A stretch of 64,000 nt of DNA from Norana najaformis (GCA_964023275.1 OZ029920.1:865254-929253); one strand, 5' to 3'; numbered from the stretch's first letter, positions 11,830 through 22,904 are shown. Numbers and translations are program-made. Notes: generated by a model from the letters alone, not told the origin.

Positions 11830-13006
11830 AGGACGAGTCTCAATTCCTCTCTCCGTGACACATGCGTCCATATCTGTCTTAGGTACCAAAATGGTATTCC
11901 AAGTAACACTTCTGTGGAAAGAATCGGTCGAAATCGAGGAGGCCTGCGAGGCCGTAAGACAGGCTAAAGAGCATTTAACCTGTGTTGTTTGTTATCCAAA
12001 TCGTAGTCTCTTCCTGCTTCAATAGTCCGTTACGCAACGGTTTGTCCTAAAAGCCAGTGGCAGATTTAGTGCTTCGTAAAGTTGATAATCTGATCCAAAT
12101 CTGATCGTCACCTGCTGTTGCACTGTCATGATGCACAGAGGCCAGCAAGATGACAGCCTTTGTCTTCTTTGGAACATAAGTGTAATTTACAAAGTGTAAT
12201 TTCAACAGTAGCCAAAACTTGTTGATTTTTCTTCTCTGATTTTTCTTGCATTTCAATTGGGATATCTGTCTTGTTTTTGCGAATTGTTCCCACATTCGTA
12301 GTATGCTGTTCAAACAGCGTCTTTACAAGAGGCAGGCTGGTGAAAAAGATTGTCATCAGTGATATTACGACCCGTCTTCATCCGTGGCTTGGCACCCACT
12401 CCGCCACGTGCTGTACCACGAGGTGCAGCAAGTTTGTCCATGTTGTCTATTCCGCCTTCTGCCACGAACTTGTGCTGCAGGAAGTGCAGGTTCTTCAGCA
12501 GGCTCAAAGTCATCTCTGTCAGCTTCTTCTTCGTCTGACACGTGACCAATTTCATCTTCTTCATCAACCATCTCGTTGCTGCTTTCTTCGTTGCTCTGAA
12601 AGTCATCTTCTTCATCATGGAGTAGTATCTTCAGCGCTTCAACAACAGTATAACTAGCACGTCTTTGAGCCATTTTATATTGAAATGTCTAGGAACAGTT
12701 GCCAAACATTTAAGTGCTCCATCATTTCCTTAAAATGGGCGCCTAAGTAATTTTATTTACGTTTTTTTCAATATATTTTCATTTGTGGGGTCCAACTGAA
12801 CCCTAGGGGTCTCTATGGACCCCGAAGGAATTTTTAAATATTTTCGTTTGCGAAATAATTTGCCGACCTATAAATTCATGCAGCTGTTGATCGATGAAGG
12901 ATTGACAATTACATGAAATAATAGCGTCATGCCATCAAGGGAACAACAGTTACACATATTCTAAACTGGCTGGGGTCCGCTTGGACCCCAGGTATGTGGA
13001 TGAGGG
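11830..13006 (-). mobile_element. piggyBac-type DNA transposon relic, internally deleted
   Basis: On the minus strand the frame from 12673 encodes an acidic N-terminus (MAQRRASYTVVEALKILLHD, then many Glu/Asp), as in piggyBac transposases. It jumps directly to NLFHQPASC, and another frame carries FFTSLPLVKTLF and GTIRKNKTDIPIEM, then YVPKKTKAVILLASVHHD. These are late blocks of the DDE_Tnp_1_7 domain. The central catalytic region is missing and frames are shifted, so it is inactive. The 5' end is CCCTCATCCAC next to TTAA (13007-13010), with GGGGTCC/GGACCCC subterminal palindromes at about 12972-12989 and 12786-12823. I could not find the opposite TTAA end, so the left boundary is approximate. 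Confidence 0.8.
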
Positions 13007-13600
13007 TTAACGACATCTTTCGGGTGCCACAGCACATGTTTTTTATACGATATCTCATGGCATCAGCGGCCGCCATCGACTTTCACTTCTTTGTAGGCAA
13101 TTCAGCATTGTACTAACTTTATGAGGAATATGAGAAATATACATCGTTGGAACAAGCGATTAAAAGGTGTTCAAAAAGATCCTAATAGTTTGGTACATCT
13201 GGTGTTTGATGACATTTTGTTTACGTTCACTTAACCTTGCACACAAAACCCACATCTAGATAAATCACGAAGATGTTGTCGTTTGTATTCTAGCGATTCT
13301 TCGGCCGAAGCCCTCACAACTGAAGACACAGCTCCACTAGGCAATCTAATACTTGGGTGTTCACCCTTTCAGCGCGATGAGGTGCAGTAAGGACTCTGCA
13401 AGTTTGGTTTTTAGACACCCTTAAATCGTTTTTCGGACGATATATATATATTATTTTCGCCAGTAGTTAGGAAAACTCCGTCACCGCCTTGTTTGGGGGT
13501 AGTGCCAGTCCCAAGCCTGGATAAAGGAGGAGGGCGACGGCAACGGCCTTTGAAGCCATAAGCTGTCGTTAAACTGTGGAACTACTACTACCACCAGTTA
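13007..13600. repeat. Core variant, P-TATA module and D-C unit
   Basis: The piggyBac target TTAA belongs to a minus-strand core (TTAACGACATCTTTCGGGTG) whose unoccupied relative is at 25370-25406. A P box (13411-13427) is followed 13 bp later by TATATATAT (13441), then a D-C unit at 13474-13595. An approximate duplication (CCAGTAGTTAGG / CCAGTTAGG) flanks the D-C unit. Confidence 0.6.
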
Positions 13601-14395
13601 GGTTACCCTGCTGATATTTCACGGGTAAAGGTGCCACGGGGTGGGATATTTGATAAAGACGTTCCGAGCAAAGAGGTTCTAATTAGATACAGGTTGCCTG
13701 TTGTCTTACTTCAGTTGGTGCTTACGGCAACAGGCTGAACTGAAATACCTGTATGGACTAGAATTATATGCGGACGTCCGTTTTTGACAAAATCCCCTCT
13801 GCCTTGTCTGCATTTTGGCAACCTTCCCTTTTCTTTTCCGAATTCCCTTTTGGACGACCCTCTGGTATATATGTATAGCATTTTTCTTCGTATTAGCCAA
13901 CCTGAGCTCACAAAAATCCTCAGCGTATATAGGCTCCCTTATAAATCACCTCTTTTAATCTGAGCTAATACACTGAATGCTAAAGAGCGACTAAAGCCTA
14001 AACCTGTGGGGCACAGTCGGCCTCTGTCTAACTATAGAAGGACTGTGTTAAGCGTATCTGGTTCAACTGTTCAATTTCATTAACTTTCTGATCGACTGTT
14101 GGAGGTCAATGCTAAGAATAAATAACAGGGGTAGATCTGTGTGTCCACTCTGGCCATCCACCATTCACGAACTCAGATATTCATTGTACGGCGTGTTTAG
14201 CGACAAAATATACCCGGCTGCCAGTGTCCTTGACGTTGACGGGAATTTATCTTACAGGAAATCAATAGCGGCCTACATTTCGAGTTGTGACACATTTTAA
14301 TTCGACTTTTCTACGTTATAAATGGCTATTTTTACCAATCAGGAGTTGCAAATTAGACTAGAAACTCAAGGGAACGTCGATTTCAAGTGCACTGA
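13601..14395. other. Unrecognised spacer with an R3-like repeat
   Basis: The 13680-13870 segment resembles 52530-52690 (GTCTTACT...GTTG, then CCTTGTCTGCATTT, then GACGACCC). The remainder shows no gene. Short frames at 13706-13911 and 14109-14300 have no family features. Confidence 0.4.
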
Positions 14396-14399
14396 AAGC

Positions 14400-14680
14400 C
14401 ACAAGTCGCCAGACGCTCAATTCGATTGCAATTATTAGGTTATGCCTAGACACCTTTAAATAACTCCTATACAACGATATATATAAAAAATATTTTTATA
14501 CGATAGTTCGTCCCTGGTACCTTTCCCAATTGTCACAAAGTTCCATGTTAACCGCCTTTGAAACCATAAGATGTAGTTAAACATTGGAAATACTACTACT
14601 ACTGCGCCACTGCCTTTAGTTGGGTGATGCCAGTCTCAAGCTTGAGAAATAGTGGAGGGGACGTTAAGATAAGTACTGCA
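14400..14680 (+). repeat. Core - P - TATA - core - D composite
   Basis: The P box (14446-14462, CTAGACACCTTTAAATA) is preceded by a core remnant and followed 15 bp later by TATATATAA. A unique spacer of about 70 bp and a second core (ATAAGATGTAGTTAAACATTGG) follow, then (ACT)n and a D segment. Confidence 0.65.
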
Positions 14681-14787
14681 ACTGTAGATTGCCAGTGCGA
14701 AGACGAGGAGAGTTCACTGCCCCCAGTCCTCATACGCCGAGTCTAAACAGTTGAAGGGCCGAGAAACCTGAAAGAATAGAGAACTCT

Positions 14788-15051
14788 TTGGCGAAAGCCA
14801 TAACTGTTGCATCAATATATGAGCATAGGCCTATAATCACTTTACTTAAATCATTGCATTGGCTTCCTTTTCAGCAGAGAATTTCTTTTAAATTGGGGCT
14901 TATAGTTTACAAAACATTAAACTCTGGACAACCAAAATACGTAAAATCAGTCCTCACTCCTCAGTCATCATTATTCTACCAGGTCATCGGAATGCCTTTC
15001 TCTTCTTGTGCCAGAAACTATAACTGTTCTTGTAGTCGACTGATCTTGTGA
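14788..15051 (+). pseudogene. CR1/L2-type LINE C-terminal fragment
   Basis: The frame reads ITLLKSLHWLPFQQRISFKLGLIVYKTLNSGQPKY (two parts), the conserved block just upstream of the C-terminus in CR1/L2 LINE proteins. Both ends are truncated. Confidence 0.75.
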
Positions 15052-15129
15052 ATATTAACGTGAATGCGACTTAAGTTTGATGCGCCATCAGTTAATGCCT
15101 TGTGCGTTAGATATCGGCGCTCTAGAAGT

Positions 15130-15800
15130 TTCTAATTTATTATCAATTCTTTCACTTATAATTAGGTTACGCTTAGACACCTTTATATCGGTGTTCTTCC
15201 GTCCTATATATATTTCATATCCTTTCGCTTAAAAGGTTTTTATAAGATAAAAACAGTCTACATCATGGTACGGGCAACCGTAAAAAGTCTTAGAAACTAA
15301 TAATGAATAATTATTGTATTTGTCTACTATTAGAGTTTTGGGAGTGTCAGTCCCAAGACTGGATAATGGAGCAGGGCAACTTCAACCGCCTGTAATGCCA
15401 TTAAAATGTGAGAACCAGTCGCTGTTACATATTGTATTAGCGAGTTGGTGACAATTCCACGGTAATCCTAAAGAGAGGAATGCTCCCTTCTGGGAAGAAC
15501 AGCTCATCTGCTCATGTCTTTATAAATGTGCACAAACGTTTAACTTCGACCTACTTGTGAACGTTTCCTTACTTACAAAACATTAAATTATATTGGTCAC
15601 GGTCACAAGGTGTCATTAAACACTGGAAAATACGAATAATCGATAGTAATACTTCCATCATTTGTTAAAACTGTCTCACACCCTCAATTCGGTTTCTTCG
15701 ACGCTACATAAAGTTATTTTCTTTTACTCCATATCATTTTTCTGATAGACGCGGTAATGTAAAGTCGACGGCTCTGGTGGCCACAAAGGTAACAATAAAC
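15130..15800 (+). repeat. P-TATA module, D-C remnants and cores
   Basis: The P box (15173-15190, CTTTATATC) lies 15 bp from TATATATAT (15205). A degenerate D follows at 15325-15400 and core variants at about 15590-15630 and 15755-15790. The rest is unrecognised. Confidence 0.5.
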
Positions 15801-15867
15801 ACTAAATGAAAACTACAAAATACTCAGATGTATAAAATATCTTTAAAACGTATATACTGTATATACG

Positions 15868-15881
15868 TTTTAAAGAGAGAG

Positions 15882-15935
<54 letters not shown>

Positions 15936-15940
15936 TTTCT
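15868..15940. repeat. (GA)n(TA)n(T)n simple repeat
   Basis: A short GA run passes into about 21 TA units and then a T run. The flanking GTATATACTGTATATAC makes a small perfect palindrome. Confidence 0.9.
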
Positions 15941-16009
15941 TTTAAGGCTGACAAAAACATACTTTCAAATAGGCCAGGTGGCTCCCTCTCGACATTTAGA
16001 TTTTTCCAA

Positions 16010-16230
16010 GGCCATACTGGCTTCCTTACGTGGCCGCATTTCATCTTTTGATGGCCTTAACGGCTCTTTTGATGGCCATATCAGGTCTTTATGTTTTTCT
16101 TTAAATTGTTTTTCCCTGTCTTTTTTTTGTTTTTGTTTTCTTTATTTTTTGGTGGCCGTAAATGCTCTTTTCATGGGCATAAGGCTCTTTTTGTTATTAT
16201 TTTTGGTCATAAAGGGTCTTTTTCTAATAA
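16010..16230 (-). repeat. AGAGCC...ATGGCCA minisatellite, reverse orientation
   Basis: GGCTCTTTTGATGGCC and variants recur about seven times. They are the reverse complement of the 1540-1720 array and likewise border T-rich (A-rich) DNA. Confidence 0.55.
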
Positions 16231-16559
16231 TACACGACAGGCACAAAAAAATTATACATGATTTGCCGATTAAGCGAAAAGGAGAAATATATGGCGTTGA
16301 ATAAATGGATTTAAAGGTGTCCATTTGGATCCAATTATTTTAAAACATCGATTGTCTCAAGAGTCGTTGAAGTCCAATTTATCTCGCACACAAAAATCAC
16401 ATCTTGCAAGAGTTGCCAGTAGGATAGATTAAAATGCCAAAATTTTCACATTTTCGGGATTTAAAACTTGGTAATTCGAGGTCTACGTCAAAATCCGTTC
16501 AGTCATATGATTTTGTTAAATGGTTCGTAAAACACTCCATACGGCAATAATCTCTTGCA

Positions 16560-16880
16560 CGTGTTTAGACACCTTTAATCCGGTTTAATTTACGCTATAT
16601 ATTCTTCATTTTCGTTCAATAACTATCGGGCGCCAATTGTTAACTCCGCCACTGCCTTGTTTAGGGGTAGTGCCAGTCCCAAGCCTGGATAAAGGAGGAG
16701 GGCGACGTCAACGGCCTTTGATGCCATAAGATGTCGTTAAACACTGGAACTACAATCACTAGGCAGTCACTGCCTTGTTTGGGGGTAGTGCCAGTCCCAA
16801 GCCTGGATAAAGGAGGAGGGCGACGGCAACGGCGTTTGATGCCATAAGCTGTCGTTAAACTGAGGAACTACTACTACAAT
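16560..16880 (+). repeat. P-TATA module with two D-C units
   Basis: A P box (16564-16580) is followed 15 bp later by TATATA (16596) and about 45 bp later by D-C (16641-16751). A second D-C at 16761-16875 is flanked by ACAATCACT at 16752-16760 and 16876-16884, a target-site duplication. The second unit therefore inserted next to the first. Confidence 0.75.
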
Positions 16881-16884
16881 CACT

Positions 16885-17470
16885 GTAGTCTCATTTCAAT
16901 TAAAGAGGAATTGAAGATGTGGTAATACAAAGTCAGCAAAATCAAAATAATTTAGATGATGTCAATGAAAAATTTAACAGCAAACGATTACGATTACGTT
17001 TATCATCGGCTACGGATATCGGAACATTAACGGCTAAAGGCCCAATGCTCTCCGGCTGTATGTTTGTTTGTTCGTCGTTAACCAAAGAACACAGTTTGCT
17101 GCTTTTACAAATCGCAGTCTATGGCCCTTTATCTTTCGACGGGTTTCAAATGCAACATCTAAATAATTATGAAGTTCCTGTAGGAAAGATTGTTTCCCTA
17201 GATGGCACCAGCAGCACATGTTTTTATTCTTTGATTATGTTATGTTCTTCGTAATTCCCTAGACTCTTTAGCATCGTTGGACAACTGGATTATAAAATTC
17301 CTACAGTATTTAGGAGACATGTACTGTGATGTTATTTAAATGTAAATGTAATTCCGTAATCTCTTAGACAAACCTCACAGTCATAAATCTACTTATAATC
17401 TATCGCTCGAGACATCGCGGCCAATCTCTTCATCAACCACAAACGATATTTCCTGTTAGATCTCATACAC
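16885..17470. other. Unrecognised spacer
   Basis: A plus frame of 111 codons (16919-17254) has no ATG at its edge and no motif. GATGGCACCAGCAGCACATG near 17201 resembles the core variant at 13020 and 25370, so this is probably repeat DNA. Confidence 0.35.
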
Positions 17471-17476
17471 GGGGAC

Positions 17477-17612
17477 CTTAAACTCTTTCTCTATCTGTCT
17501 CTCTCTGCCTCTCTCCCTCTCTCACTGCCTCTGTCTCTCTCTCTGTCTCTCTCTGTCGCTCTATGTCTCTGTCTCTGTCTGTCTCTGTCTCTGTATCTCT
17601 CTCTCTCTCGGC
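17477..17612. repeat. (TCTG)n/(TC)n simple repeat
   Basis: Interrupted TCTC, TCTG and TGCC units. The minus-strand frame across it is a low-complexity artefact. Confidence 0.9.
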
Positions 17613-17744
17613 TGTAACTGATCCTTCCCAGGGATAGCAAGTGCAATGAAAGGTTTGCGCTGTGCACCGATGTTTGTCATGCATTGGATAAGAAAGTCTT
17701 TCAACTCGCAATTCAGAGCGATGCCTTAATGAATTGCAACGATT

Positions 17745-17895
17745 CAGTCAGTCAGTCAGTCAGTCAGTCAGTCAGTCAGTCAGTCAGTCAGTCAGTCAGT
17801 CAGTCAGTCAGTCAGTCAGTCAGTCAGTCAGTCAGTCAGTCAGTCAGTCAGTCAGTCAGTCAGTCAGTCAGTCAGTCAGTCAGTCAGTCAGTCAG
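17745..17895. repeat. (CAGT)n microsatellite, about 37 units
   Basis: A perfect CAGT tetranucleotide run. The frames reading QSVSQSVS are artefacts of the repeat. Confidence 0.97.
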
Positions 17896-17930
17896 CGCTT
17901 GAAACAATTAATATCATTATTTGGTTAGTG

Positions 17931-18215
17931 TTAGACACCTTAGATTTTTTTATTATGTTCCATTTGATCCTCAGTTTTGTTCAAGCGAAAGCTTCACCAG
18001 AATCAACCCCTAGGAAATGTCAACGTCAAGGGCAGTGGCCGCCATAAGATGTCGCTAAGCTTTTACGATTGGCTAGTGTTAGACACCTTTAAATGGCTTT
18101 TTCGCTTTTATTTAAACCTCATTTCGTTCACAAGGTTGAATATTTTTCATTTTATTCTATGATAAGTCGAAGCCAACGTCTGCATTGGTGACATATTTTG
18201 TTATCTGAATACTAT
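17931..18215 (+). repeat. Two tandem P modules, about 148 bp apart
   Basis: P boxes at 17931-17947 and 18079-18095 are separated by a unique spacer and one core (18019-18060, GTCAACGTCAAGGGC, then ATAAGATGTCGCTAAGC). A degenerate core follows the second P (18170-18210). TATA boxes are weak here (TTTATT). Confidence 0.6.
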
Positions 18216-18625
18216 TCGCTAAATGATAGAATTTTTTCTTACTGACAATTAACACCATTTAGGCTTGCGTACGTAGCGCCTTTGTGAGGAACTTCAAAAT
18301 CGCTATATTAAGTATTTCGATACATACAGAGCGCCTGAAAAGCGATTTTAAACTTGTATAAACGTTACCTGATGTTTTATTTGTTCAGTTCGATTTAAAC
18401 TCGGTTTTGTTCTTCAATAACCAACGCATCGAAATTAAGTTAACTGGGGGGGGGGATTCAGTGACATGTCTGAATTTTCTTCTCCTTTCGCTCAGCTTTA
18501 CCTGTTATTCCTCCTCAACTTAACAAAATTGTCCCGGATGCAGGCGATCTTAGGCTCGATGTAAATCGACCTCATCTGCCATTAATATTGTTGAAGGAAA
18601 TATCCAGGAATCTGAGCGTTTTAAT
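18216..18625. other. Unrecognised spacer
   Basis: No gene or module seen. A run of ten G lies at about 18446-18455. Confidence 0.4.
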
Positions 18626-18629
18626 TTAA

Positions 18630-20260
18630 AAAGCAAACTTTTCAAAAGCACAACATTCCTCATTTGTCTGCTCTGCTGATGAATATGATGTAATTTGCAT
18701 ATTTATTTCCTTTGTTTTATTGTGTGCTACCATTGTTTGATGCAATAAGATCGATAAAAAGCTGGTTGAATATATAAGCTCGAATGTTACTCCGTCAATG
18801 CCTTTATTCGAGTAGTGCCAGTGCCATATCTGGATAAAAGAGGAAGGCGACGCTACACATCTTCGATATGACAAAGCGTCGTTAAAAATAATTCACTACT
18901 AATCGCTGGATTATAAGTAACAGTTAAATGTTTGGCATTGCTCCTGGTGGGATTTTCGTGTGCAGTGGTTAACTGGTGCTTAACGGCCCTGGACAACCAC
19001 AGGATGTCGCTAAGCGCTCGATGCTCTAAAATGTTAGGATATGTTTGCACACCCCTAAAACGGTTTATTCAGCGTTATATATTTCGCATTTTCGTTCATT
19101 TGCCAGAATGTATGACTGTTAAATTGATAGCGAAAGTCGACTTCAACGACTGTCAGATGTCGTTAAACAGCGGTAACTAAGCAGCTGACCTGGCAGCGAA
19201 ACTGACAGAAAATCTCTCTCTTGAGGCGTTGATTTATATAGCGCCCGTTTTTATTAAAACTCTGTTCTCCCTGGCGCAGATTTTGTGTGGCGCTGAAAAA
19301 TCCTGAGAGCTACATTTACATGTTGATTTACTTAGGGGTCGTCCTTAAATGATGTCGTTAAAATTACCTATTTTGAACCTCCTCCCTGCTCCTTGTCCGC
19401 ATTTACAATTACTCACCCCATTCCCTTTGTTTACTTGAGTCCGTACTAAGGCCTGGGGTGGAGCACTTATTATTAGTACTTTCCTTCTGCTTACGTGCAC
19501 CCGTACTAAGGACTAGATTGAGTTACACTGTTGATCTTGCAGGGTTAACTGTGCTTTGGGGTGGAGTACTTACTATGATGATGGAGTACTTACTAATTAG
19601 GTCGAACGCCATACAAACTGTTCTCTGACTGGAGATGGTTTTGAGGGCGAAGTCTGTCCCGAATAACAACATAATCGCCACCGATTCCTCGCTCAGTCGC
19701 TGGACATACGGCGTGTTAATAAATGTATTGCTTACTTACTTACTTGCATACAAACTTACTTACTTAATTAATTACTTACTTACATATATACTTACATATT
19801 TATTTACTTACTTACATATGTGCTTACTTACTTACACACTTACATACATAATTACTTACTTACTTTCTTACTTACATACTTGCTTATCTACTTACTTACT
19901 TAACCAATTACCTACTTACTTACTTACTTATTTCCCTACTTACTTACTTACTTAGTGATTTACTTACTTACTTATTTGCATATAACAAATTCAGATGTCG
20001 ATGTCGAACTGTGCATTACCCTCTCCCCATCTGCATAATTATATCCGCATTTGGGTGAATCCTCCCTCCTGTCTTTGCTGACGCCCCTAACGGACATTCC
20101 ACATTTAGTTCAATCGCTAAACGACGAACTTTTGAAGTTCTAAAAGACGTCAGATGCCCTATTGGCGACAAGGTGTCGCTAAATATTAGATATGCTAACA
20201 TAATTCATTGCACTTTTAGACACCTTTTAATCGCTTTCATCGCCATAATATTTCATTTTT
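18630..20260 (+). repeat. Segmental duplication, copy A (partner 58720-60480)
   Basis: The order of landmarks is the same in both copies: CTGATGAATA(T/C)GATGTGATTTG-like text, a D-E unit, GTTTAATGTTTGGC-like text, a core, GCTCGATGCTCTAAAATGT, a P box, TGGCAGCGAAACTG, GAACCTCCTCC, ACTCACCCCATTCCCTTTG and AAGTCTGTCCCGAATAAC. Divergence is substantial. Copy A lacks the D-C block found at 59213-59694 in copy B but carries the T2 tail at 19670-19980. Confidence 0.75.
19670..19980 (+). mobile_element. T2 retroposon 3' end with long (CTTA)n tail
   Basis: CGATTCCTCGCTCAGTCGC, then GGCGTGTTAATAAATGT, matches 37365-37425. A degenerate CTTA/CATA tail of about 250 bp follows. The LINE fragment at 51918-52510 ends in the same kind of tail. 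Confidence 0.65.
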
Positions 20261-20284
20261 TTTTTAAATATTTGCTACTGTTTT

Positions 20285-20400
20285 AACCTTTTAAATTCCG
20301 CCACTGCCTTGTTTGGGAGTTGTGCCAGTCCCAAGATAAAGGAGGAGGGCAATTTCAATGGCCTTTGATGCCATAAGATGTCGTTAAACTGAGGAACTAA
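20285..20400 (+). mobile_element. D-C unit
   Basis: TTCCGCCACTGCCTTGTTTG to GAGGAACTAA, with a small deletion after CAGTCCCAAG. It lies about 50 bp after a P box (20216-20232) whose TATA is weak. Confidence 0.6.
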
Positions 20401-20659
20401 TGTAGGATTCATACATATGAGGACAATTCACAAGATGTCGCTAAATAATGGATAATAGATTTTTCAAATAATTAGTTGGAAGAGGCAATGAATCTATTTT
20501 CGGCACCATACCTAAGATACGCAGACATTTAATCGAATGGAGAAATGAAACGAAAATTATTAAACTAGTAATCTACGTTTTACCAGAAATAGAGAATCGC
20601 ATCTCAGACAAAATCCTCGACTAAGACAGCTTCATCACATCTGAGTTACGAGATATGGA

Positions 20660-21025
20660 ATGGTGGTGAAGAGAAAGTCCGCGGTTAAGAAGGCGTACAG
20701 GAAGGCAATGACTATTGCTGGTAAGGGAACGAATCCTGTTCTGAGTAAAGGCCATCCTCAGAACATTGCACATCCGGCGACCGCGGAGGAGGTAGAGCCG
20801 GATCCCGGGATGGAGCTTTAGTTTAAGGAGGCGGCCTATCCTGGATCTTCCTTAGAGAGAACGGATGCTATGGGGCCATATGAGCCTATATCGAAAGTTG
20901 AAGGGATAGTGATGTGGCTGGCTCAGGGCATCAAACTTCGTTGTCGTTTCACCAATACACAGAAAAGTAGTCTGCAAATTGCGACCACAGCATTTTGTTT
21001 AGTAACAGTTTACTGGTTGAACATC
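20660..21025 (+). repeat. X repeat
   Basis: This matches 22905-23080, 40180-40660 and 47660-47980. Landmarks are AAGAAGGC(G/A)(T/C)ACA, GGCCATCCTCAGAAC, CGACCGCGGAGGAGG, CCTATATCGAAAGTTGAAGG and GTGGCTGGCTCAGGGCATC. Frames such as WLAQGIKLRCRF recur among copies with many breaks, so coding origin is possible but unproven. Confidence 0.65.
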
Positions 21026-21059
21026 GATAACCCTGATGATTTAATTGACAGTTTAACGT

Positions 21060-21190
21060 AATCGAAGTATATAAATCTATATATCTTTGGTAGTGGCGAT
21101 ATAAAGGTGTCTAAGCATATCAATGATTGTTGTAATATTGTTGTGCTTAGTGACATCTTGTGGCGGCCAGGGACGCTGAGTTCGACCTGA
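21060..21190 (-). repeat. P-TATA module with core, minus strand
   Basis: Reading on the minus strand: core (GACATCTTGTGGCGGCCAGG on plus), then the P box (21114-21098), then TATATA about 14 bp further (21076-21083). Confidence 0.65.
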
Positions 21191-21469
21191 CCTCACCTCA
21201 CAATTCTGGCACATCAGTCCATAGTGTCTATAATATTTTAATAACCCGGTGAAATTTGCTTGGGTACAAGCAGAAATTAGTGATAATAATTAATCGCGTG
21301 CATGCGTCAATATCCATTGAAATTTGTGCTTGATGTAATAGTCCAAGGGTAAGGGTTATTGGATTTGCAATGGATCGATGACTTACGATTATAGTTTTCA
21401 TTTGTTTAACGATATCTCATGGCTGTCAGGGCCGTTGACGACCATCTTACTTTACCTTATTAATGCCGC

Positions 21470-21605
21470 CCAAGAACGGTTAACGATCAGTTCCTCAGTT
21501 TAACGACAGCTTTTGGCATCAAAGGCCGTTGCCATCGCCCTCCTACTTTATCCAGGCTTGGGGACTGGCACTACCCCCAAAAAGGCAGTGATTATCGATC
21601 GAAAA
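21470..21605 (-). mobile_element. D-C unit
   Basis: Minus-strand D-C with GTTCCTCAGTTTAACGACAGC at one end and CTACCCCCAAAAAGGCAGTG at the other. Confidence 0.65.
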
Positions 21606-22265
21606 TGAAGAAAGTATAGCGTCAGAGAATACGATTCAGATGTGTGTAAACTGAATTAAATATTATTTAGCATCGAATATTTAGCGATATCTTGCGACTG
21701 TAAGGGCTATTGACGTCAACCCTTTTTAACTAACAAGACGCAGCATCCGGAATTGACTGAACGTTGGAGACTTTGCACCAACCATCTCATATTATATGAT
21801 AGTCGATGCAAAGCAGAATCGCTGTGCAAGCCAACTTAAAACTCTACAATAAAGAAGTTAACGCCAGAGACCGTCAGCAAGACAGAAGGATTCCATCATC
21901 TGCCTCTGGTCTTCACAGAATAAACGAATGAACGAAAATGATGCGATTAATAGTAGTTTCTATCGTTTAACGACATCTTACGGCTGCCAGGGCCGTTAAC
22001 ATTAACCTTTCACTGCATTATCGTGTCCACCGTAAAATACAATTTTGCAATTTCCTTTCAAGATTTTTTGATGCAAGGGATAACCCTTTTAAAAGGGTGT
22101 CTAATTTGACCACAAAGAAACTTAGGAAAGAATAAATTTGTGTCGCTTTCCTCCAGCGCCAAGACCTGCGATTAGTATCAGACTGATTAAGCGATTAATA
22201 TATTCATATGTTATGTATTATGATTTAATTAAAATTTTGATTCAGTAATTAACCAATTTGTCTGA
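21606..22265. other. Spacer with isolated minus-strand cores
   Basis: Cores lie at about 21685-21720 and 21967-22005 (GACATCTTACGGCTGCCAGG), and a weak P box at 22092-22107. No gene seen. Confidence 0.45.
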
Positions 22266-22267
22266 TA

Positions 22268-22340
22268 ATGTTTTTCTCTGTCTGTCTGCCTGTCTGTCTG
22301 TGTGTGTCTGTCTGTCTGTCTGTCTCTCTTTCTCTCTCTA
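22268..22340. repeat. (CTGT)n simple repeat
   Basis: Interrupted TCTG/CTGT units ending in TCTCTCTAGCTAGC. Confidence 0.85.
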
Positions 22341-22534
22341 GCTAGCTATAAATGCCAGACAATGACGAGGAAGTCTTAGGCTTTGTTTGAGTCGCGGTTT
22401 TTCATCTCTAGTAAAACAAAAGTTTAGTAAGTTTATATTTTATTCTTCTGTCTTCTTTTGTTTTCTGCAATACGCTACCGAAACGACGTTTATTATCTCT
22501 CCTAACTAATTATTCGAAAACCACTTTTTACATT

Positions 22535-22802
22535 ATTTAACGACTTCTTGTGGCTGCCAGGGCAGTTGACGTCGACATTTGCTGAGAGGGACACCATATA
22601 AACGATATGAAAAATGCTTATATATCGCTTTGACTACTCTAACTCAATTCTTAATGGTATCACAAAGTCAAACAAGCAGAAACTCCAAGGAGCTCAGAAC
22701 TCATTGGCTAGAGTAAAAAATACTTCAGAATGTGATGGTATTACTTCTGTGTTTAAATCTTTGCATTGGCTTCTTTGTCTTAGAAATGTAGAGAACGACT
22801 GA
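22535..22802 (+). pseudogene. Core, then CR1/L2 LINE fragment
   Basis: A minus-strand core at 22538-22580 precedes a plus frame (22614-22802). That frame reads RFDYSNSILNGITKSNKQKL, QNSLARV and VFKSLHWLLCLR, the C-terminal block of CR1/L2 LINEs. It is truncated on both sides. Confidence 0.65.
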
Positions 22803-22904
22803 AGTCTCAGATTTGTGATTATTCTTCGATGCCAGTCGTTCCTTAAATTCCTCAGCCAAGGAAGTCTTATGAGAATCACTGCTTTGTTTCAGAGTTGCCA
22901 GATG

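Noticed and set aside
17684..17928. Frames reading QSVSQSVS over CAGT arrays (also 46074-46313)
   Set aside because: Tetranucleotide repeat artefact with no unique sequence.
20870..21061. X repeat frame (ISKVEGIVMWLAQGIKL) as a real gene
   Set aside because: Recurs in broken form in every X copy, none with a full frame; treated as repeat until a coding ancestor is found.
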